This document shows, one piece after another, positions 56,061 through 64,000 of a stretch of 64,000 nt of DNA. A program made the position numbers and the translations under genes. The stretch covers positions 211,625 to 275,624 of the forward strand of contig NZ_LMDY01000016.1 in the NCBI RefSeq assembly GCF_001425905.1, in the 5' to 3' direction. How positions within the stretch are numbered: the first letter of the stretch is position 1; every line of letters starts with the position of its first letter. Under the pieces are notes generated by a model. The model saw only the letters and a list, made by a program, of their open reading frames with translations, was not told the origin of the DNA and did not search any database. Source of the DNA: Methylibium sp. Root1272 (GTDB taxonomy: Bacteria > Pseudomonadota > Gammaproteobacteria > Burkholderiales > Burkholderiaceae_C).

Positions 56061-57497
56061 ATGAAGAAGTTCTACGACGAGATGCATGCCAACGGCGACA
56101 AAGTGCGCGAGCACTACGCCGGCTACGAACGCTGGCTCGCCCAGCAACCGCACGAGTCCATGAAGGGCCACCGCGACGAGGCGGAGATGATCTTCCGCCG
56201 CGTCGGCATCACCTTCGCGGTCTACGGCGCGAAGGACGAGGACGGCTCCGGCACCGAGCGGCTGATCCCCTTCGACCTGATCCCGCGCATCATCCCTGCG
56301 CAGGAATGGCGCGAGATGGAGAAGGGCCTGAAGCAGCGCGTCAACGCGCTCAATCGCTTCATCCACGACGTCTACCACGACCAGGAGATCATCAAGGCCG
56401 GCATCGTGCCGGGCGAGCAGGTCTTCAAGAACGCACAGTTCCGCCCCGAGATGATGGGTGTGGACGTGCCGGGCAACGTGTACTCGCAGATCGCCGGCAT
56501 CGACATCGTGCGTGCCGCCAACCCGGACGGCTCGGGCAACTACTACGTGCTCGAGGACAACCTGCGCGTGCCCAGCGGCGTGAGCTACATGCTCGAGAAC
56601 CGCAAGATGATGATGCGGCTGTTCCCCGAGCTGTTCAGCAGCCACCGCGTCGCGCCGGTCGCTCACTATCCCGACCTGCTGCTCGACACCCTGCGCGCCG
56701 TGGCGCCGCCCGGCGTGGCCGAGCCGACCGTGGTGGTCATGACGCCGGGCATGTACAACTCGGCCTACTTCGAGCACGCCTTCCTGGCGCAGCAGATGGG
56801 CGTGGAGCTGGTCGAAGGACAGGACCTGTTCGTCAAGGACAACTACCTGTACATGCGCACCACGCAGGGCCCGCGCCGCGTCGACGTGATCTACCGGCGC
56901 ATCGACGACGACTTCCTCGACCCCAAGGCCTTCCGCGCCGACTCGACCATCGGCTGCGCCGGCCTGCTGTCGGTCTACCGCGCCGGCAACGTGAATCTGT
57001 GCAACGCCATCGGCACCGGCGTGGCTGACGACAAGTCGATCTACCCCTACGTGCCGAAGATGATCGAGTTCTACCTCGGCGAGAAGCCGATCCTGAACAA
57101 CGTGCCGACCTACCAGTGCCGCGAGAGCGAGGACCTGCAGTACGTGCTGGCTCACCTGGGCGAACTGGTCGTGAAGGAAGTGCACGGCGCCGGCGGCTAC
57201 GGCATGCTGGTCGGCCCGGCCGCCAGCAAGGCGGAGATCGAGGAGTTCCGCGTGCAACTGGTCGCGAACCCCAACAACTACATCGCGCAGCCCACGCTCG
57301 CGCTGTCGACCTGCCCCACCTTCGTGGAGAGCGGCATCGCGCCGCGCCACATCGACCTGCGGCCCTTCGTACTTTCGGGCAAGACGGTGCAGATGGTCCC
57401 GGGCGGGCTGACGCGGGTGGCGTTGAAGGAAGGCTCCCTGGTCGTCAACTCGTCGCAGGGCGGCGGGACCAAGGACACCTGGATGCTCGAAGCGTGA
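56061..57497 (+). CDS. Circularly permuted ATP-grasp protein
   Basis: Stand-alone ATP-grasp ligase of 478 aa (COG2308). Motifs are GVTFAVYG-like VGITFAVYGAKDED, EDNLRVPSGVSYMLENRKMM, VVVMTPGMYNSAYFEHAFLAQQMGVELVEG, IYRRIDDDFLDP, NAIGTGVADDKSIYPYVPKM, and the C-terminal KEVHGAGGYGMLVGP with ATP-binding residues. ATG 56061 follows GGGAGACACG. It is paralogous to the N-terminal part of the 52378 protein (about 30 percent by eye). It probably forms an amide bond to a small carboxylate or peptide. Confidence 0.93.
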   Translation: MKKFYDEMHANGDKVREHYAGYERWLAQQPHESMKGHRDEAEMIFRRVGITFAVYGAKDEDGSGTERLIPFDLIPRIIPAQEWREMEKGLKQRVNALNRFIHDVYHDQEIIKAGIVPGEQVFKNAQFRPEMMGVDVPGNVYSQIAGIDIVRAANPDGSGNYYVLEDNLRVPSGVSYMLENRKMMMRLFPELFSSHRVAPVAHYPDLLLDTLRAVAPPGVAEPTVVVMTPGMYNSAYFEHAFLAQQMGVELVEGQDLFVKDNYLYMRTTQGPRRVDVIYRRIDDDFLDPKAFRADSTIGCAGLLSVYRAGNVNLCNAIGTGVADDKSIYPYVPKMIEFYLGEKPILNNVPTYQCRESEDLQYVLAHLGELVVKEVHGAGGYGMLVGPAASKAEIEEFRVQLVANPNNYIAQPTLALSTCPTFVESGIAPRHIDLRPFVLSGKTVQMVPGGLTRVALKEGSLVVNSSQGGGTKDTWMLEA

Positions 57498-57520
57498 GCC
57501 GGGCCTGAGGAGACACGACC

Positions 57521-58477
57521 ATGTTGTCAAGAACCGCAGACCACCTGTTCTGGATGGCCCGCTACACCGAGCGCGCGGAGAACACCGCCCGCATGCTCGA
57601 CGTGAACTACCAGACCTCGCTGCTGCCGCAGTCCAGCGAGGCCACCGAGCAGGGCTGGCGCGGCCTGCTCAGCATCAGCGAGCTGACGCACGACTACCAC
57701 CGCCTGCACGACAGCGTGAACCCGCACGAAGTCATGGAATTCATGGTGTGCGACGAGTCCAACCCGTCGAGCATCCACTCCTGCCTGCGCGCGGCGCGCG
57801 AGAACGCCCGCGCGGTGCGCGGCACGCTGACCACCGAGGTGTGGGAGACCGCCAACACCACCTGGCTGGAATTCAAGCGCCTGATCGCCGATGGCAGCTT
57901 CAAGCGCGATCCGGCCGACTTCTTCGAGTGGGTGAAGTTCCGCTCGCACCTGTCGCGCGGCGTGACGCTGGGCACGATGCTGCAGGACGAGAGCTTTCAC
58001 TTCCTGCGCATCGGCACCTTCCTCGAGCGAGCCGACAACACCGCGCGCCTGCTCGACGTGAAATTCCACGGCGCGCAGTCCGAGTTCTTCGGCGTGCGCG
58101 AGCAGCGCGAGCCGGTCGAGGTCGACTTCTACTACTGGAGCGCGATCCTGCGCTCGGTGTCGGGCTTCGAGGTCTACCGCAAGGTCTACCGCAACGTGAT
58201 CCGCCCCGAGAAGGTGGCCGAACTGCTGATCCTGCGGCCCGACATGCCGCGCTCGCTGGCGGCCTGCATGGACGAGGTGGTCGGCAACCTGAAGATGGTG
58301 GCGAACGAGCAGAGCGGCGAGACGCTGCGTCGCGCCGGCCGGCTGCGCGCCGACCTGAGCTTCGGTCGCATCGACGAGATCCTCGCCACCGGCCTGCATG
58401 CGTTCCTCACGCAGTTCCTCGACCGCGTCGGCGACCTGGGCGTTGGCATCAGCCGCGACTTCCTGGTGCCGGTCTGA
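57521..58477 (+). CDS. Alpha-E domain protein
   Basis: All-helical protein of 318 aa (COG2307). It starts LSRTADHLFWMARYTERAEN, the conserved Glu/Arg pattern of the alpha-E family, and has ERADNTARLLDVKFH in the middle. It is always encoded beside the ATP-grasp protein and may act as a partner or carrier; no enzyme activity is known. It lies 23 bp after the ATP-grasp gene and ends the five-gene run. It is paralogous to the C-terminal half of the 52378 fusion. Confidence 0.92.
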   Translation: MLSRTADHLFWMARYTERAENTARMLDVNYQTSLLPQSSEATEQGWRGLLSISELTHDYHRLHDSVNPHEVMEFMVCDESNPSSIHSCLRAARENARAVRGTLTTEVWETANTTWLEFKRLIADGSFKRDPADFFEWVKFRSHLSRGVTLGTMLQDESFHFLRIGTFLERADNTARLLDVKFHGAQSEFFGVREQREPVEVDFYYWSAILRSVSGFEVYRKVYRNVIRPEKVAELLILRPDMPRSLAACMDEVVGNLKMVANEQSGETLRRAGRLRADLSFGRIDEILATGLHAFLTQFLDRVGDLGVGISRDFLVPV

Positions 58478-58484
58478 CACGGAC

Positions 58485-58502
58485 GCAGCCCGTCTGGGCT
58501 GC
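58485..58502. terminator. Hairpin between convergent alpha-E and ffs
   Basis: GCAGCCC (58485-58491) and GGGCTGC (58496-58502) form a 7-bp stem with the loop GTCT. No T-run follows on either strand. It lies between two convergent units and may serve both. Confidence 0.55.
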
Positions 58503-58524
58503 GTGGTGCGAAGGGAAGAGGGTG

Positions 58525-58618
58525 ACGAGCCCGACCCCGGCACTGGAGGCTAACGGTTAGGGCTGCTTCGTTCCCGACCTGACCCGGTTGGCCGCGCCCC
58601 CATGCGGGGAGGCCCGTC
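58525..58618 (-). ncRNA. ffs: 4.5S signal recognition particle RNA
   Basis: On the minus strand the sequence contains GGTCAGGTCGGGAACGAAGC followed by AGCCC, the conserved SRP RNA domain IV (symmetric loop and GNAR-type apical part) that binds Ffh. The flanks GGGCCTCCCCGCATGGGGGC and GCCGGGGTCGGGCTC are complementary and close the long hairpin. Length is about 95 nt, as in other betaproteobacteria. Exact ends are estimated from the pairing. Confidence 0.9.
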
Positions 58619-58673
58619 ACCGTGGATTGTAGGTGACGGGTCGGGCGTCGCCGGATCGAAGGGTGAAAGGCCG

Positions 58674-59789
58674 TCAGCGCAACTGCAGGTCGTCGTCGCC
58701 GAACCGCACGCCGATCGGCTCGATCAGCAACTGCTTCGGACCCGCCTCGACCGTGCCCGCCACCCAGGCGGCAACACCTTGCTCGCGTGCGACCTCGACG
58801 GTGCGCTGTGCATCGGCGGCCTTCACGAACAGCGCGAAGCCGGCGCCCATGTTCAGCGTGCTGTAGGCCTCGCGCGCGTCGTGGCCGGCGTGCTCGGCGA
58901 TGAAGCTCAGCACCGGCGGCACCGGTGGCACGGTGTGGATGCGGTAGGTGTGCGTGGCCGGGTGGCGCAGCAGCTTGCGCCAGCCGTGGCCGGTGATGTT
59001 GGCGCTGTAGTGCGGCACGATCTGCGCGTCCCACAGCGCCTCGGTCACCGGCGAGTACAGCGTGGTCGGCGCGAGCAGCGCCTCGCCGTAGTTCAGGCCC
59101 GGCGCCACCTCGGTGAGGTAGCCCTGCGGCAGGCGTTCGACCAGCTTGCGCGCGAGGCTCAGGCCGTTGGCATGGATACCGCTGGAGGCGAGCAGCACGA
59201 TCGCGTCGCCCGGTGCCAGCGCATCGCCGACCGACAGCCGCGACTTCGGATTGATCAGCCCGGTGCAGGAGGCCGCGAGGTCGATGCGGCCGGCCTCCAC
59301 GATGCCGGCCAGCGCCGGCGTCTCGCCGCCGCCCCAGGCCACGCCGCAGGTGTCGCAGGCCTGCTTCCAGCCCGCCACCAGCGCCTGGGCGCGCTGCGCG
59401 TCGGCGAACCATTCGCTGCCGCCTGCTGCCCAGTAGGCCTGCACCACCAGCGGCGTGGCGCCGACGGTGATCAGGTCGTTGATCGCCATCGCGATGGTGT
59501 CCTGCGCGATGCCGGCGTAATAGCTCTGGCCGGTCAGCGCCTTCATCTCGTCGGCGACGAGTGCCTTCGAGCCCAGGCATTCGACGATGCTGGCCAGGTA
59601 GAACGGCCCGACGTCGACCACGTAGGCCGACTCTCCGCGCGACGCGGCCACTTCGCCGAAGCCGTGCGCGGCGAGGTTCTTCGCGGTGTCCTTGGCGGCG
59701 CGTTGCGCGGCCACTTTCAGCGGGTCGATCAGGTCGTAGTTGACGCCGGCCTGTTCGTAGCTCAGCGGAGGGGGTGGGGGCGTGGTCAT
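58674..59789 (-). CDS. AIR synthase-related protein (PurM-like fold)
   Basis: PurM-superfamily protein of 371 aa. Its PurM/ThiL/SelD fold is visible in PLSYEQAGVNYDLID, GGGETPALAGIV, DAIVLLASSGIHANGLSLAR, SANITGHGWRKLLRHP and TLNMGAGFALF. It is longer than canonical PurM (about 345 aa) and lacks the standard KxxVGTK stretch; DVGPFYLAS replaces it. It may still form AIR, or process another ATP-dependent substrate. It sits between ffs and dnaX, away from other purine genes. Confidence 0.8.
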   Translation of the reverse strand: MTTPPPPPLSYEQAGVNYDLIDPLKVAAQRAAKDTAKNLAAHGFGEVAASRGESAYVVDVGPFYLASIVECLGSKALVADEMKALTGQSYYAGIAQDTIAMAINDLITVGATPLVVQAYWAAGGSEWFADAQRAQALVAGWKQACDTCGVAWGGGETPALAGIVEAGRIDLAASCTGLINPKSRLSVGDALAPGDAIVLLASSGIHANGLSLARKLVERLPQGYLTEVAPGLNYGEALLAPTTLYSPVTEALWDAQIVPHYSANITGHGWRKLLRHPATHTYRIHTVPPVPPVLSFIAEHAGHDAREAYSTLNMGAGFALFVKAADAQRTVEVAREQGVAAWVAGTVEAGPKQLLIEPIGVRFGDDDLQLR

Positions 59790-59910
59790 GGTCGGCAGGG
59801 CGGGGTGCCCGAAGAGCGGGTGGCGCGGCGCGGGCAGGCCGCGGACTCGCCCCGATTATCCGGCACCCCTGCGGCCGGGGGCTTCCACCCCGGCCGGTAA
59901 ACTGCCGCGC

Positions 59911-61743
59911 ATGAGCACCCTGGTCCTGGCCCGCAAGTACCGCCCGCGCCACTTCGGCGAGATGGTCGGCCAAGAGCACGTGGTGCAGGCGCTGGCCAAT
60001 GCACTCACTTCTCAGCGGCTGCATCACGCCTACCTGTTCACCGGCACGCGCGGTGTCGGCAAGACCACGGTGTCGCGCATCCTGGCGAAGAGCCTCAACT
60101 GCACCGGGCCCGACGGCCAGGGCGGCATCACTGCGCATCCCTGCGGCGTGTGCCCGGCCTGCCGCGACATCGACGCCGGCCGCTTCGTCGACTACACCGA
60201 ACTCGATGCGGCCTCGAACCGCGGCGTCGACGAGATCTCGCAGTTGCTGGAGCAATCGGCCTACAAGCCGGTGGTGGGGCGCTTCAAGGTCTTCATGATC
60301 GACGAAGTGCACATGCTCTCCAGCACCGCCTTCAACGCGATGCTCAAGACGCTGGAGGAGCCGCCCGAGTACCTGAAGTTCGTGCTGGCGACCACCGACC
60401 CGCAGAAGGTGCCGGTCACGGTGCTGTCGCGCTGCCTGCAGTTCAACCTGCGGCCGATGGCGCCCGAGACGGTGCTGGCGCACCTGGAGCAGGTGCTGGC
60501 GGCCGAAGGCATCGCGGCCGAACCGGGTGCGCTGCGACTGCTGGCGCGTGGTGCCCACGGCTCGATGCGAGATGCGCTGTCGCTGACCGACCAGGCCATC
60601 GCCTTCGGTGCCGGCACGCTCCAGGAAGCTGGTGTGCGCCAGATGATGGGCGCCGTGGGCCGCAGCCACGTCTATGCGCTGATCGACGCGCTCGCCGCCG
60701 GTGACGGCGCCGGCGTGGTGGCGACCACCGATGCCTTGCGAGCCGAGGGCCTGTCGGCCGAGGGCGCGCTGGAGGAGATGGCGGTGGTGCTGCAGCAGCT
60801 CGCGTTGCTGCAGGTCGTGCCCGATGCGCTGGACGCCGCCGATCCCGACACCGCGGCACTCGCGCAGCGCGCCGGCCTGCTGCCGGCCGACGAGACGCAG
60901 CTGCTCTACAGCATCGCGCTGCACGGCCGCGCCGAGCTGGCGCTGGCGCCCGACGAATACAGCGGCCTGGTGATGGTGCTGCTGCGCATGCTGGCGTTCC
61001 GGCCTCCGGGTGCGGCGCGTGCCGAGACGGTGGTGCGGCCGGGCCAGGCCGCGCCCGCAGCTGCACCGCCTGCCACGGTCGCTGTCGTGCGCGGCCCGGC
61101 GCCTGCGGTACCGCTGGTGCGTTCGTCGGCGACCGCCAGCCTCGCCGTGGCGCCGCCCGCCAAGGCGGACCCGGTGCCGCCCCCACCGGCCGCGTCCGGC
61201 CCGGCCAGCGTGCCGCCGTGGGAGGAGGACATCCCGCTGGCGGAGGAATCGTCCTTGCCCTCGGTCGCGATGGCGTCGCGCGCCGCGGCGCCGACCGCCG
61301 CACGGGGCGATGCGGCCGGCAGTCCTGCGCCGATCGAGATGACCCGTGGGCCGCTGGGCGACCGCTGGGCCGCGCTGGTGCGCCAGCTGACCGATGCGAA
61401 TGCGATCGCGGCGCTGGTGCGCGAGCTGGCGCTGCAGGCCGAGTGCGTGGCCATCGATGCCGGCGAGACGCGCCTGCGCCTGCGCGTCGAGCGCGAGAGC
61501 CTGCGCAACCCGAACCATGCCGAACGCCTGCAGGCGGCGCTGACCGCAGCGCTGGGCCATGCGGTGTCGCTCGACATCGAGGCTGGCGCGGTGAACGACA
61601 CGCCGGCGCGGCGCGATGCGGCGGCGCGCGAGCAGCGCCAGCGCGAGGCCGAGGCGCTGATCCACAACGACCCGCTGGTGCTGCAGCTCACGGCGCAGTT
61701 CAAGACGGCACGCATCGTGCCGGGGTCGATCAAACCCGTCTGA
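59911..61743 (+). CDS. dnaX: DNA polymerase III subunit gamma/tau
   Basis: Clamp-loader ATPase of 610 aa. It has Walker A GTRGVGKT (residues 45-52), zinc ligands Cys64, 78, 81 and 84, the Walker B-type DEVHMLS, and the sensor region PQKVPVTVLSRC. A Pro/Ala-rich hinge (about residues 365-480) leads to the C-terminal tau domain that binds the polymerase. No slippery AAAAAAG was noticed, so gamma may not be made by frameshift. ATG 59911 fits the family start. It lies 24 bp before ybaB. Confidence 0.96.
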   Translation: MSTLVLARKYRPRHFGEMVGQEHVVQALANALTSQRLHHAYLFTGTRGVGKTTVSRILAKSLNCTGPDGQGGITAHPCGVCPACRDIDAGRFVDYTELDAASNRGVDEISQLLEQSAYKPVVGRFKVFMIDEVHMLSSTAFNAMLKTLEEPPEYLKFVLATTDPQKVPVTVLSRCLQFNLRPMAPETVLAHLEQVLAAEGIAAEPGALRLLARGAHGSMRDALSLTDQAIAFGAGTLQEAGVRQMMGAVGRSHVYALIDALAAGDGAGVVATTDALRAEGLSAEGALEEMAVVLQQLALLQVVPDALDAADPDTAALAQRAGLLPADETQLLYSIALHGRAELALAPDEYSGLVMVLLRMLAFRPPGAARAETVVRPGQAAPAAAPPATVAVVRGPAPAVPLVRSSATASLAVAPPAKADPVPPPPAASGPASVPPWEEDIPLAEESSLPSVAMASRAAAPTAARGDAAGSPAPIEMTRGPLGDRWAALVRQLTDANAIAALVRELALQAECVAIDAGETRLRLRVERESLRNPNHAERLQAALTAALGHAVSLDIEAGAVNDTPARRDAAAREQRQREAEALIHNDPLVLQLTAQFKTARIVPGSIKPV

Positions 61744-61767
61744 CGTATCGAACCACCGGAGAACGAC

Positions 61768-62094
61768 ATGCTCAAAGGACAACTGGCCGGCCTGATGAAG
61801 CAGGCGCAGGCCATGCAGGACAACCTGAAGAAGGCGCAGGACGAACTGGCGCTGATCGAGGTCGAGGGCCAGTCGGGCGCCGGGCTCGTGAAGGTGCTGA
61901 TGACCTGCAAGCACGACGTCAAGCGCATCACCATCGACCCCAGCCTGCTGGCCGACGACAAGGACATGCTCGAGGACCTGGTGGCCGCGGCCTTCAACGA
62001 CGCCGTGCGCCGCGCGGCGGCGACCAGCGAAGAGAAGATGGGCAAGCTGACGGCGGGGATGCCGCTGCCGCCGGGCATGAAGCTGCCGTTTTGA
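61768..62094 (+). CDS. ybaB: YbaB/EbfC nucleoid-associated protein
   Basis: Small DNA-binding protein (108 aa) forming dimeric tweezers. [20 protein letters not shown] (N-terminal helix) is followed by the three-strand sheet [20 protein letters not shown] and a C-terminal helix, then [12 protein letters not shown]. It follows dnaX and precedes recR, the standard gene order. Confidence 0.95.
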   Translation: MLKGQLAGLMKQAQAMQDNLKKAQDELALIEVEGQSGAGLVKVLMTCKHDVKRITIDPSLLADDKDMLEDLVAAAFNDAVRRAAATSEEKMGKLTAGMPLPPGMKLPF

Positions 62095-62097
62095 TGG

Positions 62098-62190
62098 CTC
62101 CCCCCCGTTGTGGATGGACCACCCCCGTTGCGGCTGCGCCGCTCCCCCTCGAGGGGGCGACGCTGGCGGGCCGGCGAAGCCGGACCCGCG
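62098..62190. repeat. Burkholderiales-type intergenic repeat
   Basis: Two copies of CCCCCGTTG (62102-62110 and 62122-62130) precede the palindrome CCCCCTCGAGGGGG (62144-62157). They are followed by CCGGC-GAA-GCCGG (62171-62183), an element type found many times in the intergenic regions of Burkholderiales. It splits ybaB and recR, so recR may need its own promoter (62190-62260). Confidence 0.7.
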
Positions 62191-62260
62191 GCGTCTGTTG
62201 GGTGGACGGTGGCTTACAGCCATCGCTGCGTCGCATTCGTGATGATCGAGCTGCTGATGC

Positions 62261-62851
62261 ATGGCCACGTCCTCCTCGCTTGAGTCGCTGACCGACGCGC
62301 TGCGCCGCTTGCCGGGCGTGGGCGTGAAGTCGGCGCAGCGCATGGCCTATCACCTGCTGCAGCACGACCGCGAGGGCGCGCTGCGGCTCGCGCGTGCGCT
62401 CGAGCAGGCGGTGGCGACGGCGCGGCATTGCGAGCGCTGCAACACCTTCACCGAGGCCGAGGTGTGCAATACCTGCCTCGACCCGGCGCGCGAACGCCGG
62501 CAGTTGTGCGTGGTCGAGACGCCGGCCGACCAGGCGGCGGTCGAGCGCAGCGGCAGCTACCACGGGCTGTACTTCGTGCTGATGGGGCGGCTGAGCCCGC
62601 TCGACGGCATCGGCGTGCACGACATCGGGCTGGAGAAGCTGCTGGCCCGCGCCACCGATGGCGAGGTGCAGGAGCTGATCGTCGCCACCAACTTCACCGC
62701 CGAGGGCGAGGCCACCGCTCACGTGATCGCGCAGGCGCTGAAGGGCCGCGGGCCGAGCGTCACGCGGCTGGCGCGCGGCGTGCCGGTCGGCAGCGAACTC
62801 GAGTACGTGGACCTGGGCACCATTGCCCATGCATTGAGCGATCGACGCTAG
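62261..62851 (+). CDS. recR: Recombination mediator RecR
   Basis: DNA-binding protein of 196 aa that loads RecA with RecFO. It shows the helix-hairpin-helix [17 protein letters not shown], the zinc finger [16 protein letters not shown] and the TOPRIM segment [12 protein letters not shown] with [11 protein letters not shown] at the end. The length is the family norm. ATG 62261 follows an intergenic repeat. Confidence 0.97.
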   Translation: MATSSSLESLTDALRRLPGVGVKSAQRMAYHLLQHDREGALRLARALEQAVATARHCERCNTFTEAEVCNTCLDPARERRQLCVVETPADQAAVERSGSYHGLYFVLMGRLSPLDGIGVHDIGLEKLLARATDGEVQELIVATNFTAEGEATAHVIAQALKGRGPSVTRLARGVPVGSELEYVDLGTIAHALSDRR

Positions 62852-62896
62852 GCGCGCCGCGCCGGCCTGAGTCGATCCCGACCTGGAGACGATGTG

Positions 62897-63295
62897 ATGA
62901 CAATGCTGCTTGTGAGCGTGCTGGCCGCGGCGCTGATGCCCATCGTGTGCGCCGGCATCGCCAAGAGCGGTGGCTTCGGCAAGCCGCGCGGCGAGGGCGG
63001 TTTCGACAACCATGCGCCGCGCGAGTGGCTGGCGCGCCAGGGCGGGTACCGGGCGCGTGCGAACGCGGCCCAGGCCAACTGCTTCGAGGCCTTGCCGTTC
63101 TTCGTCGGTGCGGTGGCGATCGCGCTGGCGCTCGGGGCCACAGCGGACCGCGTCGGCGCGTTGGCGCTGGTCTGGGTCGGCCTGCGGGCCGCCTTCGTGG
63201 CCTGCTACCTGGCGGATCGCGCCATGCTGCGCTCGGCGGTCTGGGCGCTGGCGCTCGCGGTCAACATCGCGATCCTGTTCGCGCCGCGCTACTGA
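62897..63295 (+). CDS. MAPEG-family membrane protein
   Basis: Integral membrane protein of 132 aa with four predicted helices, as in MAPEG enzymes (glutathione-linked eicosanoid metabolism in eukaryotes, function unclear in bacteria). Features are PREWLARQGGYRARANAAQANCFEALPFF, with the Arg/Asn/Glu positions of the glutathione site, and WVGLRAAFVACYLADRA. ATG 62897 is used with GGAG upstream; GTG 62894 is one codon earlier. Confidence 0.85.
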   Translation: MTMLLVSVLAAALMPIVCAGIAKSGGFGKPRGEGGFDNHAPREWLARQGGYRARANAAQANCFEALPFFVGAVAIALALGATADRVGALALVWVGLRAAFVACYLADRAMLRSAVWALALAVNIAILFAPRY

Positions 63296-63322
63296 CGCGG
63301 ACGCACGGCGCGGCGGCGCGCC

Positions 63323-64000
63323 TCAGCGGCTGTTGGCGGCCACGCGGTTCTTGCTCTGCGCGGTCGGTCGCGCCGCCACCGTCTTGCTCGCCGGCTTGCG
63401 CTTGGCCGCGGTCGACGTGGCCGTGCGGGTGCTGCGGGTCTTGGCCGTCGCGCCGGCGGAGCTCTTGCGGGCCGTGGCGGCCTTGCCTGGCAGGTAGAGC
63501 ACGACGGCCTGGCCGGTCTTGAAATGCGCGCTGGCGGCGACCTTGTTCCAGCCCGCCACGCTGGCGGCGCTGAGCCGGTAGCGTGCAGCGATCGAGGCGA
63601 CGCTGTCGTTCTTGCGCGCCTTCACGGTGGAGCGGCGCAGCGCCGGGGCCTCCGGCGCGAGCAGCATCGTCGCGTTGTCGGCCACGCGCTCGGACACGTC
63701 GTCGTGATGGCGGTGCGGGTGGCGCGGCACCATCAGCGTCGAGCCGGCGCGCACCAGCATGCGCGGCGGGATGCGATTGGCCTCGCGCAATTCGGCTTCG
63801 CTCATGCCCACCCGCTTGGCGGCTTCGGCCGGCTTCATCGTTGTCGGCACGACCCAGGCGGTCCAACTGGCCAGCGGGCCCTGGTAGCCGGGCAGCACGC
63901 GCACGAACTCGTTCGCGTTGTCGTAGGGCAGCAGCACCTGCGGCGTGCCGGCGGCCAGGATCACCGGCTTGTTGAGCGACGGGTTCAGCGCGTGGAACTC
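63323..64000 (-). CDS. mltD: Membrane-bound lytic transglycosylase D, C-terminal part
   Basis: The visible 3' end (225 codons) belongs to an MltD-like peptidoglycan lytic transglycosylase; the catalytic domain lies beyond the window. At the edge, FHALNPSLNKPVILAAGTPQ, VLLPYDNA is the MltD-type region before the LysM repeats. The repeats (AKRVGMSEAELREANRIP, ARYRLSAASVAGWNKVA) bind murein. The C-terminal tail is unusually basic (KTRSTRTATSTAAKRKPAS). The start is outside the window. Confidence 0.85.
   Translation of the reverse strand, partial: EFHALNPSLNKPVILAAGTPQVLLPYDNANEFVRVLPGYQGPLASWTAWVVPTTMKPAEAAKRVGMSEAELREANRIPPRMLVRAGSTLMVPRHPHRHHDDVSERVADNATMLLAPEAPALRRSTVKARKNDSVASIAARYRLSAASVAGWNKVAASAHFKTGQAVVLYLPGKAATARKSSAGATAKTRSTRTATSTAAKRKPASKTVAARPTAQSKNRVAANSR

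Noticed and set aside
59911-61743. Programmed frameshift in dnaX
   Set aside because: No A-rich slippery heptamer with a downstream stem was found in the hinge-coding part, which is GC-rich throughout.
58186-62343. 1385-codon minus-strand open frame
   Set aside because: It covers dnaX, ybaB and the PurM-like gene in the wrong frame. Its composition is unlike a protein and it has no recognisable motifs.

Overview
The window reads as the chromosome of a high-GC betaproteobacterium of the order Burkholderiales (Rubrivivax/Methylibium/Leptothrix-like). The evidence is uniform GC-rich codon use and several gene neighbourhoods: dapA-bamC-MBL hydrolase, dnaX-ybaB-recR near a 4.5S RNA gene, parE/parC, coaBC-dut, and a PQQ operon joined to an alcohol-type ABC exporter. 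No rRNA, tRNA, CRISPR array, transposase or integrase gene was seen.

Left part (1-7.2 kb): a small minus-strand gene with its own ribosome binding site and terminator lies divergent to a NarL-type histidine kinase/response regulator pair. From about 2.8 to 7.05 kb follows an island of visibly lower GC with small, mostly unknown genes: a TA antitoxin with a truncated ParE-like toxin, an endonuclease/exonuclease/phosphatase-fold protein and a possible RusA-like protein. The genes are separated by attC-like sequences. I read this as an integron cassette remnant without an integrase (CALIN-like).

7.2-16.1 kb: a minus-strand run pqqB-C-D-E, ABC ATPase and ABC permease. After a 206-bp gap come four genes for an ExbB/TolQ-like protein, an ExbD-like protein, a small membrane protein and a lipoprotein. 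pqqA is not next to pqqB. A prolyl-aminopeptidase-like hydrolase is divergent to pqqB.

16.1-24.6 kb: an AcoR-type activator with a degenerate GAFTGA loop is divergent to a five-gene operon matching aorABCDE. This encodes a tungsten aldehyde oxidoreductase complex: Fe-S subunit, catalytic subunit, FAD subunit, MoaD-like protein and a small protein. A convergent aldehyde dehydrogenase follows, so two routes of aldehyde oxidation sit together, in keeping with PQQ-dependent alcohol oxidation.

24.7-29.8 kb: a TauE-type permease, a LysR regulator, and a GbsR/MarR-type regulator with cydAB of the cyanide-insensitive bd-oxidase type. A perfect 30-bp palindrome precedes the regulator.

29.8-48.8 kb: housekeeping genes (coaBC, dut, FKBP, ribosomal oxygenase, bamC, dapA, parE, parC, dsbB, ridA, comEC). 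A methyltransferase gene of different composition lies between parE and parC.

48.8-58.5 kb: five co-directional genes form two versions of the poorly understood transglutaminase / DUF2126 / circularly permuted ATP-grasp / alpha-E system. One version has ATP-grasp and alpha-E fused, the other has them split. This is the best candidate for an undescribed biochemical system here.

58.5-64 kb: 4.5S RNA, an AIR-synthase-like protein, dnaX-ybaB-recR, a MAPEG protein, and the 3' part of an mltD-like gene cut by the window edge.
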